Of a DNA stretch of 64,000 bases, positions 1-9,372 are shown piece after piece; within the stretch, counting starts at the first letter, position 1; each line of letters begins with the position of its first letter. Origin of the DNA: CBDCTM01 sp965222005 (lineage in GTDB: Bacteria; Bacteroidota; Bacteroidia; Chitinophagales; Saprospiraceae); contig OZ244935.1 in the NCBI GenBank assembly GCA_965222005.1, forward strand, positions 4,216,001 to 4,280,000, read 5' to 3'. A program made the translations under genes and the position numbers. A model generated the notes under the pieces. That model had not been told where the DNA came from. It saw only the letters and a program-made list of their open reading frames with translations, and did not search any database.

Positions 1-2
1 TA

Positions 3-1889
3 AAACTTGCCGTGCTGGCAGATACCTTTTTGGTAAATGGGGACGATTGGGGTGCCCTCCGGCTCGACGCCCATATGGCAGACAGGCAAGCCCCTTTAAC
101 GGCCTACATGAGTATCACCAAGCCCAGTCAGCAACTAACCGCCGAGGGATACTTCGTTCCACCTAATGCCAAGCGCAAGAAGTGGATGACCCACAAGTAC
201 GAGCTTACCACCAATATCAACAATTACCCCATGTACATTGCCGAATATTGGATAGGGAATGGGGTAACCAATACGCAGGGCAACTTTGACGGGCAGTTTA
301 AAATTTATGGCGAATCGAAACCGCACATCGAAGGAGAACTAAACGTGCGGAACCTGGCCATCACCATCAACTACCTCCAAACCCGCTACTTTGCCGAATC
401 CGGTACCATGAAGGTCAATGATCAGTACTTTCTGGATGTCAGCGGAAATACTATTACTGACAGATATGGGAATGAGGCCTATTTGCAAGGAGGCATTACG
501 CATCAATATCTCAAAAACCTGGGGCTCAATGCTACGATTAGCTCCCCCTACTTTCTGGCTCTGGATACCGAAAAAGAAGACAATGATTTGTACTACGGCC
601 ATGCATTTTTAAGCGGCGAGGTGCGATTCAGCGGTAGTTTTCAGCGGACCAATATTTCAATCGATGCCCGATCTGGCGTGAACAGCGAACTGTTTATCCC
701 CCTCACCGATGAGCGGGACGCATCAGAGGTGAGCTTTATTCGATTTATCGACAAGAATGCCAAGAAAAAAGAAAAAGCCAAAAGTTCGGGTGAAGAGCTT
801 AAAGGAATAGCCTTGGATATGAACCTGTCAGTCACTAAAGATGGCAAAATCTCACTGATTTTTGATGAAAGGGCCGGGGATGTGATAGAGGGCCGGGGAG
901 ATGGTTACATTCAGATGTTTATCACCCGCTCCGGCGAATTTACGATGTATGGCAATTATGCGGTGGAGGAAGGGCAATACCTGTTTACCTGGTACAATCT
1001 CGTCAATAAACCTTTTGCAGTTCGGCAAGGGGGGACGATCAACTGGACGGGCGATCCTTATAATGCGCAGATCGATCTGGTGGCCGAGTACAGCGGCCTC
1101 AGTACCTCGCTATACAATTTTCTGATCGAATACCTCAACGATGATAACCTCAAAGCCGAAGCGCGTAATTCCACCAATGTGGATCTCACCATGCTGCTTA
1201 CAGGCCCACTGCAGCATCCCGACATCCAGTTCGACATAGATTTTCCGAACCTAACAGGCGAGATGAAAAACTATACGGAAAGCAAAATGCGTATTATTCG
1301 CGGTGATCAGAACGAGCTCAACCGACAGGTATTCGGACTGCTGGTGGTGGGCAGCTTTCTGCCATCCAGCGAGACGGCGCTGGCAGGCTCGGAGGGGCTG
1401 ATCGGTATCAATACGCTCAGTGAAATGGTATCGAGCCAGTTGTCCATTTATCTGACCGAACTGCTGTCGGAAGTATTTACGGACGTTGGCTTTATCAGCG
1501 GTGTTGATTTTAATATCAATTACAATCGCTATCAGGCAGACGAGCTCAATTTGGAAGGCGATCGGGTGACGGGCAATCAACTCGAGCTAGATTTCAAATA
1601 CAAATTTTGGGACGACCGCCTGGCGCTCAACCTCGGTGGTGACATTGATTGGGCAGGTGGGCAAGTGGCTAGTGAAAATGGAGCCTTTCTGGCAGGAGAG
1701 TTTGTGGTAGAATATGCGTTGAGTAAGGACCGTCGCTTCAAAGTTCGTTTTTATCAGCGCACCGACGAGAGCCTGGCAACTGGCAGGCGCAATAAAACGG
1801 GGCTCGGCCTTAGCTTCCGACGTGAATTCGAATCCTTCTCCGAATTTTTCAAAGGAATGAAAAAATCAGCCAAAAAGCTTACTCAGTAG
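3..1889 (+). CDS. tamB: TamB-like translocation/assembly module protein, C-terminal part (5' cut by window edge)
   Basis: The frame is open to the left edge, so the GTG near base 12 is internal and only about 628 C-terminal residues are visible. The sequence is a long run of beta-strand-rich, repeat-like segments. It ends in the DUF490/TamB C-terminal region, with a stretch reading QFDIDFPNLTGEM followed by NRQVFGLLVVGSFLP, which is typical of this family. TamB proteins span the periplasm and help lipid transport or insertion of outer-membrane proteins. Family assignment comes from recognised motifs. Whether this copy serves the TAM or a lipid-transfer role cannot be told from this fragment. 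It converges with the nuclease gene on the other strand, with 25 bp between the stop codons. Confidence 0.85.
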   Translation, partial: KLAVLADTFLVNGDDWGALRLDAHMADRQAPLTAYMSITKPSQQLTAEGYFVPPNAKRKKWMTHKYELTTNINNYPMYIAEYWIGNGVTNTQGNFDGQFKIYGESKPHIEGELNVRNLAITINYLQTRYFAESGTMKVNDQYFLDVSGNTITDRYGNEAYLQGGITHQYLKNLGLNATISSPYFLALDTEKEDNDLYYGHAFLSGEVRFSGSFQRTNISIDARSGVNSELFIPLTDERDASEVSFIRFIDKNAKKKEKAKSSGEELKGIALDMNLSVTKDGKISLIFDERAGDVIEGRGDGYIQMFITRSGEFTMYGNYAVEEGQYLFTWYNLVNKPFAVRQGGTINWTGDPYNAQIDLVAEYSGLSTSLYNFLIEYLNDDNLKAEARNSTNVDLTMLLTGPLQHPDIQFDIDFPNLTGEMKNYTESKMRIIRGDQNELNRQVFGLLVVGSFLPSSETALAGSEGLIGINTLSEMVSSQLSIYLTELLSEVFTDVGFISGVDFNINYNRYQADELNLEGDRVTGNQLELDFKYKFWDDRLALNLGGDIDWAGGQVASENGAFLAGEFVVEYALSKDRRFKVRFYQRTDESLATGRRNKTGLGLSFRREFESFSEFFKGMKKSAKKLTQ

Positions 1890-1914
1890 AAGGCAGCCAG
1901 CCTGTGTTTTTTCT

Positions 1915-2946
1915 TCAATATCTCCAAATTTCAGCCCGCACCGGCAAGTGGTCGCTGTAGCCGCCGTAATAGTTGGGCCCGCCATAGGTACGGCTGGGCG
2001 AATAGCCGAAGCGGTCGTGTTTGAACATCATCCAGGCTTGTAAGAAAACCTCCGCTTTGCTAATACGCAGCATGCCCTCTTCCGCCAGTAATGAACCCGA
2101 TACGATGATCTGATCGAGCATGTTCCAATTGCCGCGATAATTATAAGTGCCCTGTCCGCTGGCATCCATCAGCGCCATCAAATTGTACAAATTGCCAAGC
2201 CTTGCCGGGCCGTTAGGCATGCGGGCCCCCAATACCTCTTGCACGCTGATGTTGTCCGGCTCATCGTTGAAATCTCCCATTAGAATGATCTTGGCATCGG
2301 GGCGGATATGCAATATTTTATCCACGGCTGCCCGTGCATATTTGGCAACATGCAGGCGTTTTGGCTGACTCTTCTCAACGCCTCCATAGCGCGATGGCCA
2401 ATGATTGACGAATACATCCAACGTATCCCGCTTCATGAAAAGGAGGCGTGCATGCAAAATCTCCCGGCTCGTGTAATCCGGTTCATCCGGCACAATTTCG
2501 ATAGGGAAATCGATCCGGATAAAATGGGTGTCCAGCAAGCGGCAAATTGTGTTGTTGTAAAGCAAAGCCACATCGATTCCTCGTTTGTCCGGCGAGTCGC
2601 GCTGCACAAAGTCATAGGTTCGTTCCATCATTCCATTCTTCCGAACCAGATCATGCAGCACTTTATCATTCTCTACTTCGCAAAGCCCCATGATGTCGGG
2701 ATACCCCAATGCTGCGATAACCGTATCGATCCGGGCCAGTTTCTTTTGATAGCGCTGCTCGGTCCACTTTTGGCGACCAAGCGGCGTGAAATCTTCATCA
2801 ATAAAATTGGGGTGATCTTCCAGGTCAAAGAGGTTTTCTACATTGTAAAACCCAATCCGGTGTACTGGCTCTTTGGAGTTTTGAGCAAGTAGCAGGCAAG
2901 GTAATATCCAGGCAATTAGTGAAATCGAACGGGAAAACAAGGTCAT
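1915..2946 (-). CDS. Secreted endonuclease/exonuclease/phosphatase (EEP) family protein
   Basis: This 343-residue protein has a hydrophobic signal segment (about residues 5-21) ending at LLAQ. EEP fold motifs appear in order: FYNVENLFD, LCEVEN, the metal-binding MGDFNDEPDN, and a C-terminal YSDHLPV. These carry the Asn, Glu, Asp/Asn and Asp-His residues that form the metal-dependent phosphodiesterase site. The family hydrolyses phosphodiester bonds in DNA, RNA or phospholipids; the substrate here is unknown. A signal peptide points to the periplasm or cell exterior, perhaps nucleic-acid scavenging. The gene stands alone, convergent with tamB and followed upstream by aroC on the same strand about 60 bp away. 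Confidence 0.85.
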   Translation of the reverse strand: MTLFSRSISLIAWILPCLLLAQNSKEPVHRIGFYNVENLFDLEDHPNFIDEDFTPLGRQKWTEQRYQKKLARIDTVIAALGYPDIMGLCEVENDKVLHDLVRKNGMMERTYDFVQRDSPDKRGIDVALLYNNTICRLLDTHFIRIDFPIEIVPDEPDYTSREILHARLLFMKRDTLDVFVNHWPSRYGGVEKSQPKRLHVAKYARAAVDKILHIRPDAKIILMGDFNDEPDNISVQEVLGARMPNGPARLGNLYNLMALMDASGQGTYNYRGNWNMLDQIIVSGSLLAEEGMLRISKAEVFLQAWMMFKHDRFGYSPSRTYGGPNYYGGYSDHLPVRAEIWRY

Positions 2947-3007
2947 ATTTTTAATATTAAATTTTACTCATTTGAAATTTTCTTTATTGTATATTTTTAT
3001 CAAAAAA

Positions 3008-4087
3008 CTACAACTTACTTACCTTCTGCCGCAACCAATGATCCGCCACCACCAATGCGGCCATTGCTTCTACTATGGGCACTGCTCGTGGCACCACACA
3101 AGGGTCGTGACGCCCTTTTCCCTTTACTTCCACTGATTCACCGGCATCATTTACCGATTTTTGGCTTGCCACAATAGTAGCCACCGGCTTGAACGCAAGG
3201 CGGAAATATACATCCATGCCGTTGGAAATGCCGCCCTGAATACCACCACTCCGATTGGTGACCGTACGAATCACCCCGTCCTCATTCACAAAAGCGTCAT
3301 TATGCTCAGAGCCCCGCATCTCGACGCCCAAAAAGCCCGAGCCATAATCAAATCCCTTGCAGGCATTTATACTCAGCATTGCTTTAGCCAAATCGGCATG
3401 CAGCTTGTCGAATACGGGTTCACCCAGCCCCGCTGGCAGGCCAACAATTACAGCCGAAACGATACCGCCAATAGTGTCACCCTGCTTTCGCACCGCTTTG
3501 ATCAATTCGATCATTTGTTCAGCAGTCTGCAAATCCGGGCAGCGAACCGGCGTAGCTTCCGTTTGCGCCAAATCAAGCTCATGATAGGCTAGGGGAGTGG
3601 CTACTCCTCCCACCTGGCTCACATATGCTCGAATCTGGATTCCTTCTCTGGCCAGCAGCATTTTGGCAAAGGCTCCGCCAGCAACCCGTGCCGCTGTTTC
3701 TCTGGCTGACGAGCGCCCCCCGCCCCGGTAATCGCGATGGCCATACTTGGCCTGATAAGCAAAATCGGCATGCGACGGCCTGAATTTATCAGCAATGTGG
3801 CTATAATCTTTGGAGCGGGCATCTTCATTGCGGATTAACAAACTAATCGGGGTGCCGGTAGTTTTTCCTTCAAAAATTCCACTCAGCACTTCCAGCTGAT
3901 CGGATTCCTTGCGCTGGGTGACAATACTCGATTGGCCGGGCTTACGGCGGGTCAGCTCCTTTTGAATAAATGGCAGATCAACAGCGAGGCCGGCCGGGCA
4001 GCCATCGATCACAAGGCCAATTGCCGGGCCATGCGATTCGCCAAAAGTGGTGAGGCGGAAGTGGGTACCAAAACTATTGCCGGGCAT
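3008..4087 (-). CDS. aroC: Chorismate synthase
   Basis: Converts 5-enolpyruvylshikimate-3-phosphate to chorismate, the last step of the shikimate pathway, using reduced FMN. The 359-residue protein starts [20 protein letters not shown], the usual N-terminus with the His of the FGESHG motif. It has the family signatures near [34 protein letters not shown] and [17 protein letters not shown]. The open frame runs upstream to 4315, but that 76-residue extension has no family similarity and would overlap the divergent mutS2, so the ATG at 4085-4087 was chosen. Length matches bacterial AroC. Confidence 0.95.
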   Translation of the reverse strand: MPGNSFGTHFRLTTFGESHGPAIGLVIDGCPAGLAVDLPFIQKELTRRKPGQSSIVTQRKESDQLEVLSGIFEGKTTGTPISLLIRNEDARSKDYSHIADKFRPSHADFAYQAKYGHRDYRGGGRSSARETAARVAGGAFAKMLLAREGIQIRAYVSQVGGVATPLAYHELDLAQTEATPVRCPDLQTAEQMIELIKAVRKQGDTIGGIVSAVIVGLPAGLGEPVFDKLHADLAKAMLSINACKGFDYGSGFLGVEMRGSEHNDAFVNEDGVIRTVTNRSGGIQGGISNGMDVYFRLAFKPVATIVASQKSVNDAGESVEVKGKGRHDPCVVPRAVPIVEAMAALVVADHWLRQKVSKL

Positions 4088-4210
4088 ATCAAAAAGTACT
4101 TTGCTAGGCGAATGTAAGAATAAGCAGCAAGTGTAGGAACTCCAGGGCCGCGCAATTGTTTCTTTTAGTGAAAATTCGCAACTTGCGGCCACATCAACGA
4201 GCTCCCTGCA

Positions 4211-6598
4211 ATGCAGATACAACCAAAAGATGTATATGAAAAACTCGAGTTTGACAAAATACTCGATCTGCTCGCCAGAGAGTGTCTGGGTGCAGCAGGG
4301 AGGGAGCTGATCCAAAATTTAAAACCTGAAGTTGTACTTTCAATAATTAAGCATAACTTGCTGCAAGTCAATGAATTAAAAAAATCAATTGAACAAAACG
4401 AACCTTTCCCGATTGCAGCCTATCCGGCTATTGCAGCCGACCTGAAAATTTTGCAAATTGAGGGCTCGGTGCTAACAGTAGAAAGCCTTCAACGGATCAG
4501 CCGGCTCTTTCGACTCCTTGCCGCCATCTTGCATTACTTTGAAGAAGAGCGCAAAGAGTCGTATCCATCCTTGTATGCACCTTTTCAAAATTTGGAATAT
4601 GACCCTTCCTTGATTCAGGCTATGGATCAGGTAATCGACGAAGAGGGACAAATCAGGCCGGATGCTTCGCCTGAGCTACTCAAAGTGTCCAGGGCCATCG
4701 CAGTTCGGCAAAATGAGCTCGACAAGCAATTCAGGCTTCTCATCAATGGCTTTCGCAAAAAAGGCTGGCTAACCGATAATGTAGAATCCTTTCGCAATGG
4801 CCGCCGCGTGTTGAGCGTACCCTCAGAGCATAAAAGGAAGATACGCGGTATAATCCATGACGAATCGACTACCGGAAAGACGGCTTTCATTGAACCTGAA
4901 ACCATCATTGATATCAACAATGACATCTTTGATCTGGAGACTGAAAAGCGCCGCGAAATATATCGCCTGCTCAAGAGCCTGAGCGATCAGCTCCGGCCGC
5001 TTAGCGGGCTTTTGAAGGCTTATAGCGATTTGCTGGCACAGTTCGACAGCATACAGGCCAGAGCCCGACTTGCTATCCGACTCGATGCGCATTTGCCAAA
5101 ATTAAAAGCAGAAAAAGTAATCGATATCCGAAACGGATACCATCCATTGCTGCTATTAAAAAATCAGGAGAGAGGCACAGCCACTATACCTTTTACTTTG
5201 CAGCTGCATCCCAAAAGCCGAATACTCATGTTGAGCGGGCCCAATGCGGGAGGGAAAAGTATTTTGATGAAATCGGTTGGTTTGCTTCAATTGATGCTGC
5301 AAGCCGGCATGCTCGTTCCCCTGAGCCCCGATTCGGAGATGAGCATTTTTTCAAAAGTATTTGCCGATATTGGCGACCAGCAATCGCTGGAAGATGACCT
5401 CAGTACTTACAGCTCAAGGCTACGCAATATGCGCCTTTTTCTGCAACAGGCCGATGCCTCCACTTTGCTGCTCATCGATGAGTTTGGCTCCGGTACCGAT
5501 CCAAAAATCGGCGGAGCGATTGCCGAAGCCATTCTCAAGAAGCTCAATGCCCGCAAGCTATTTGGCGTGATCACTACGCATTACAGCAATCTTAAAGTAT
5601 TCGCCTTCAAAACTCACGGCATCATCAATGGTGCTATGACCTTCAACAATGAGAACCTCTCTCCAACTTACCAGCTAAAAGTAGGTAGGCCAGGCAGTTC
5701 CTTCGCTTATGAAATTGCCGAAAAGAGCGGGCTGGACAAAAAAGTACTCAGCTACGCCAAGTTCAAAACGGGAGCTTCTGAAAAAGCAGTGGACGAGCTA
5801 TTGATCGATTTGCAGCGGGATAAAAAAGCACTCGATGAGCAGTTGCAGCGCTTGACTGAGCGCGAAAAAAAACTCGATCGGCTCATAAAAAGCTATGATC
5901 GGATGAATCAGGAGCTGGAAGTAAAGCGCAAAAAGTTAAAACTGGAAAGCAAAGAACAAAACCTGCAAGGCACGGCGCGGCAAAACCGCGAATTGACAAA
6001 ATTGATCCGCGAGTTGAGAGAAGAAAAGAAGCTGGAGGAGGCGAAAGAATTGGCCTCCAAGCTGCGGGAAGAGAAAAAGCAACTTGCTGAGGATGTTGGC
6101 CAACTGCGGGAAGATGTGTACCAAAGCCTTGAAAAGAAGGGCGCCTCCAATAAACCCATTGAAGTGGGCGATTTTGTGCGGCTCCGTAGTGGAGGAGCTA
6201 CGGGCAAAGTAGAATCCATCTCGAAAAGCAAGGCCATCGTGCTGATGGGGACTATGAAGATGACAGCCGCCCTCCGCGATTTGCAGCAGGCCAATGAGCC
6301 CTTAGATGTTCGCTCGAGCAAAGCGGTACAAACGGATACCTCCGTCAGTTCCGCCACCTTTGAGTCAAAGGTGGATCTGCGTGGTTTGCGTAAGGAAGAG
6401 GCTTTGAAAATACTGGAAAATTTTGTGGACAAAGCTCTGATGAACAATGCCACCCACCTCAATATTTTGCACGGAAAGGGAAATGGCGTACTCCGGCAGG
6501 CTGTGCGCCAAAAGCTTAGAGAATATAGTGCTATTAAGAAAATCTGGCATCCCGAGCAGCAGCAGGGAGGCGACGGCGTGACCCTGGTAAGCTTATGA
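4211..6598 (+). CDS. mutS2: MutS2-family ATPase/endonuclease with C-terminal Smr domain
   Basis: The 795-residue protein has the MutS2 layout. An N-terminal helical core comes first, then the ABC-type ATPase with Walker A GPNAGGKS at about residues 343-350, Walker [15 protein letters not shown] and a TTHYSNLK switch. A long Lys/Glu-rich coiled coil follows (about 520-640), and an Smr nuclease domain at the end carries [12 protein letters not shown] and [12 protein letters not shown]. It lacks the mismatch-recognition domain of MutS. Family members suppress recombination or rescue collided ribosomes by splitting them; which applies here is not visible. It is transcribed divergently from aroC with a 123-bp gap. 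Confidence 0.93.
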   Translation: MQIQPKDVYEKLEFDKILDLLARECLGAAGRELIQNLKPEVVLSIIKHNLLQVNELKKSIEQNEPFPIAAYPAIAADLKILQIEGSVLTVESLQRISRLFRLLAAILHYFEEERKESYPSLYAPFQNLEYDPSLIQAMDQVIDEEGQIRPDASPELLKVSRAIAVRQNELDKQFRLLINGFRKKGWLTDNVESFRNGRRVLSVPSEHKRKIRGIIHDESTTGKTAFIEPETIIDINNDIFDLETEKRREIYRLLKSLSDQLRPLSGLLKAYSDLLAQFDSIQARARLAIRLDAHLPKLKAEKVIDIRNGYHPLLLLKNQERGTATIPFTLQLHPKSRILMLSGPNAGGKSILMKSVGLLQLMLQAGMLVPLSPDSEMSIFSKVFADIGDQQSLEDDLSTYSSRLRNMRLFLQQADASTLLLIDEFGSGTDPKIGGAIAEAILKKLNARKLFGVITTHYSNLKVFAFKTHGIINGAMTFNNENLSPTYQLKVGRPGSSFAYEIAEKSGLDKKVLSYAKFKTGASEKAVDELLIDLQRDKKALDEQLQRLTEREKKLDRLIKSYDRMNQELEVKRKKLKLESKEQNLQGTARQNRELTKLIRELREEKKLEEAKELASKLREEKKQLAEDVGQLREDVYQSLEKKGASNKPIEVGDFVRLRSGGATGKVESISKSKAIVLMGTMKMTAALRDLQQANEPLDVRSSKAVQTDTSVSSATFESKVDLRGLRKEEALKILENFVDKALMNNATHLNILHGKGNGVLRQAVRQKLREYSAIKKIWHPEQQQGGDGVTLVSL

Positions 6599-6620
6599 AT
6601 CCCCTTGCCCAGGCCAGCCA

Positions 6621-6654
6621 AATAAAAAACGGGCCCGGCCGTAGCCGAGCTCGT
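6621..6654 (-). terminator. Intrinsic terminator after ndk
   Basis: On the minus strand an 11-bp hairpin forms with one mismatch and one G-U pair: inner stem CGGC/GCCG (6636-6639 and 6644-6647), tetraloop 6640-6643. It is followed by a T-rich tract (complement of 6621-6628). It lies 42 bp past the ndk stop codon. On the plus strand no T tract follows, so it does not look bidirectional. Confidence 0.7.
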
Positions 6655-6695
6655 CATTTCAAGAGATTATAATTTGTTTGTATCCTTTAAAGATA

Positions 6696-7115
6696 CTAAA
6701 ACATTTCCGTTTTTGCAAAGTGAAAACTGCCTTCAATTATTGCATTCCCATCAGAATCGGCACCGTGTACGGCATTTTCACCAATGCTTTTAGCAAAACG
6801 CGCACGGATTGTGCCTGGCGCTGCATCGGCAGGATTAGTGGCACCAATCAGCTTGCGGAATTCCTCCACTGCATTGTCTTTTTCCAGTATTGCTGCTACT
6901 ATTGGGCCGCTTGACATAAATTCGACCAGCTCTCCATAGAAGGGCCGCTCTTTGTGTACGGCATAAAATTCGCCCGCCTTTTCGGCACTCAGTTTGGTCA
7001 ATTTCATGGATACAATTCGGAAGCCCGCCTCTGTAATTTGAGCTAGAATTGGCCCGATGTGATTCGCCCGGACGGCATCCGGCTTAATCATTGTAAAAGT
7101 TCTATTACCTGCCAT
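6696..7115 (-). CDS. ndk: Nucleoside diphosphate kinase
   Basis: Transfers the gamma-phosphate between nucleoside triphosphates and diphosphates through a phospho-histidine, balancing NTP and dNTP pools in the cytoplasm. The 139-residue length is normal. Visible motifs are the N-terminal [10 protein letters not shown] and the active-site NAVHGADS, with His117 as the phosphorylated residue. The Arg and Thr residues of the nucleotide pocket are also in place. It is a single-gene unit with a hairpin terminator just downstream, divergent from nrnA across about 270 bp. Confidence 0.96.
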   Translation of the reverse strand: MAGNRTFTMIKPDAVRANHIGPILAQITEAGFRIVSMKLTKLSAEKAGEFYAVHKERPFYGELVEFMSSGPIVAAILEKDNAVEEFRKLIGATNPADAAPGTIRARFAKSIGENAVHGADSDGNAIIEGSFHFAKTEMF

Positions 7116-7388
7116 AGTGTATTGCTATTTATACAGGCTTGCTAAATTAAAGTAGATTTTGAAAACTCTTAATTTGGCAAGCGGATATACCGATGCTGAA
7201 GTTATTAAATTTTTAAAATCATCAATAAATTCACCATCGCGTATATTTGAATTTGATAAAATTTTATATGTAGGAATCAATGAAGCAGCAAAAGTAAGCA
7301 AGCCTGTGTGAATATGCAAATAGCCCAAAATTAAGTATTTGTAAAATTGATATTTTTTAGAGAAATTCGCGCCATAGTTTAGTGACCA

Positions 7389-8393
7389 ATGGAACATATT
7401 CAAGAGCTGAAGGCACTACTCAATGTGCCCAAAAATATTGTCATCACAACCCACCGCAATCCCGATGGAGATGCCATCGGCTCTTGTTTGGCCCTTTACC
7501 ACCTGCTCAATCAGTATGGTCATACGGTGCGCATCGTTTCGCCTTCCGAATATCCCGATATATTTGCCTGGATGCCGGAAATTGAAAAAATCGTCATATT
7601 TGATATTGATCAGCAGGAGTCAACAGAGCTGCTAAAACGGGCCGACATTCTCTTTTGCCTCGATTTTAATTCCCTCGATCGCATCGATAAGCTGGGTGAA
7701 ACTATTGCCGAATTGGATAAAAAGACAGTGCTAATCGATCATCACCTGTATCCTGAATTGCAGGCCGACTTTGTACTATCCGAGCCTTCTGCAAGCTCCA
7801 CCTGCGAATTGGTTTATGATTTTATAGGCTTGTTGGATGCCAGGCAAAAACTCAATATTACGATCGGCGAAGCAATCCTTACAGGCATCCTTACCGATAC
7901 CGGCAGCTTCAAATATAGTACCTCTGCGCGCCTGTACCGGATTGTAGCTGATTTGCTTGAGCTGGGTGTGGACGATTACGAATTGCAGGATCGCATTTTC
8001 AATAGCCTCCATGTCAAGCATTTGAGGCTGCTCGGCCATTGCCTCAACAACCGCATGGAGATATTGCCCGAATATGAGGCCGGTATCATTACCCTCACAC
8101 GCAAAGATTATGAGGTCTTCGATATCCAGCGAGGAGATACAGAGGGTATTGTCAACTATCTTTTGAAGATAAAAAATGTAAAAATTGCTGCCTTTATCAC
8201 AGAGCAGCCTACGGTGGTTAAAATTTCCCTTCGCTCAAAAGGGGACATTAGCGTGCAGGAAATAGCGCGCAAATATTTTAAAGGCGGTGGCCATCGCAAC
8301 GCCGCAGGAGGCTTTTCGTATAAAGGGTTAAGAACTACCGTGCAAACCTTCAAAGATGCCTTGCCTGAATTTATGACGCATCAAGCTCAATAA
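7389..8393 (+). CDS. nrnA: DHH/DHHA1 phosphoesterase, NrnA-like oligoribonuclease/pAp phosphatase
   Basis: The 334-residue protein has an N-terminal DHH domain with THRNPDGDAIGS (residues 21-32), a second metal motif FCLDFN and the DHH-type LIDHHLYPE near residue 120. A C-terminal DHHA1 domain ends in the substrate-binding GGGHRNAAGG. NrnA proteins degrade short RNA oligomers and dephosphorylate 3'-phosphoadenosine 5'-phosphate. The gene is followed after 29 bp by the FKBP lipoprotein gene on the same strand and may be cotranscribed with it. Confidence 0.92.
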   Translation: MEHIQELKALLNVPKNIVITTHRNPDGDAIGSCLALYHLLNQYGHTVRIVSPSEYPDIFAWMPEIEKIVIFDIDQQESTELLKRADILFCLDFNSLDRIDKLGETIAELDKKTVLIDHHLYPELQADFVLSEPSASSTCELVYDFIGLLDARQKLNITIGEAILTGILTDTGSFKYSTSARLYRIVADLLELGVDDYELQDRIFNSLHVKHLRLLGHCLNNRMEILPEYEAGIITLTRKDYEVFDIQRGDTEGIVNYLLKIKNVKIAAFITEQPTVVKISLRSKGDISVQEIARKYFKGGGHRNAAGGFSYKGLRTTVQTFKDALPEFMTHQAQ

Positions 8394-8422
8394 TTCTGTA
8401 AATAATTGTAAATCAATATTTT

Positions 8423-9331
8423 ATGTATTCTGACTTTAAGAATAACTTGCTGTGTATTGCACTGCTGTCAGCTTTCTTTGGCTTGTTGGCCTGCTCCGAG
8501 CAGATGAATGCCAACAGCCAGGATAAAGAAATCAGAGGCCTTACCAAATCGGGCTATCCATACATTCACCACATCAAGAATAAAGGAAAACGGGCAAAGG
8601 TGGGAGACGAAATTGCCTATCACCAGATAGTAGCCAAAAACGATACCCTGCTGCAATCTACCCACTTTTACGGCCCGCCCCGAAAAACCGTGATGCCTCC
8701 CCGTGACTCAATAGCCTCCCCGCCGCCGCCGCATTACGACGCCCTCTTTCTCATGGCTCCGGGTGATAGCCTTACCGTTTTTCAGTTGCTCACCAATTTC
8801 AAAGCTTCCGAGTTGCCACCAGGCGTTACTAATCATGACACCTTTATTTACCACCTTACCGTGTATGCTATCAAAGATGCGGCGGAAGTTGCCAAAGAAA
8901 AAGCGGCCATTGCCCGTCGGGCGGTGGATATAGTGGACTCCATGCAAACAACGGTTAAAGCCTATCTGGCTGGCCAACTCGACAATCAGATCACCACCTC
9001 TGAATCGGGCCTGAAGTACATCATCCACAACGAAGGCAGCGGCAAATCTGCCGAGCCGGGCAAGTTTATCGATGTCCATTATGCAGGCTTCCTTCAGGAT
9101 GGTAGCAACTTTGACAATAGCTGGAAAAAAGGACAGCCTTACACCTTTCGGGTGGGAAGGGGCTTGGTGATAAAAGGTTGGGATGAGGCGCTGCCGATGT
9201 TGAAGGAGGGAGGAAAGGCTACTCTTTTCATTCCTCATACGCTCGCCTATGGGGTGGCAGGACAGCCTCCGACGATACCCGAGCGAGCAGAGCTGATCTT
9301 TTATGTAGAACTCGAAGCGGTGCGCTTTTAA
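8423..9331 (+). CDS. FKBP-type peptidyl-prolyl cis-trans isomerase lipoprotein
   Basis: The 302-residue protein begins with a lipoprotein signal; the lipobox is LLAC, giving Cys at about residue 24. A middle region of about 150 residues has no clear family. The C-terminal 100 residues form an FKBP domain, with DVHYAGFLQDGSNFDNSW, FRVGRGLVIKGWDEALPMLKEG and IPHTLAYG. Such proteins fold or chaperone envelope proteins by isomerising prolyl bonds. It converges with the large subtilase gene, with 41 bp between stop codons. Confidence 0.9.
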   Translation: MYSDFKNNLLCIALLSAFFGLLACSEQMNANSQDKEIRGLTKSGYPYIHHIKNKGKRAKVGDEIAYHQIVAKNDTLLQSTHFYGPPRKTVMPPRDSIASPPPPHYDALFLMAPGDSLTVFQLLTNFKASELPPGVTNHDTFIYHLTVYAIKDAAEVAKEKAAIARRAVDIVDSMQTTVKAYLAGQLDNQITTSESGLKYIIHNEGSGKSAEPGKFIDVHYAGFLQDGSNFDNSWKKGQPYTFRVGRGLVIKGWDEALPMLKEGGKATLFIPHTLAYGVAGQPPTIPERAELIFYVELEAVRF

Positions 9332-9372
9332 GATGGGGCTGTTTAAGAGCGTGTTTGGAAATTGCTTTTGCA

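Noticed and set aside
2308..2892. 194-aa plus-strand frame under the EEP gene
   Set aside because: Antisense shadow of a well-supported gene.
3008..4315. Long 435-aa reading of chorismate synthase
   Set aside because: The first 76 residues have no AroC similarity and overlap the mutS2 start on the other strand; the normal N-terminus begins at 4087.
5908..6657. 249-aa minus-strand frame under mutS2
   Set aside because: Antisense shadow of the coiled-coil codons; Ser/Leu/Phe-rich with no domain.
7125..7403. Minus-strand 92-aa frame between ndk and nrnA
   Set aside because: No recognisable motif, low-complexity composition, overlaps the nrnA start; probably chance.
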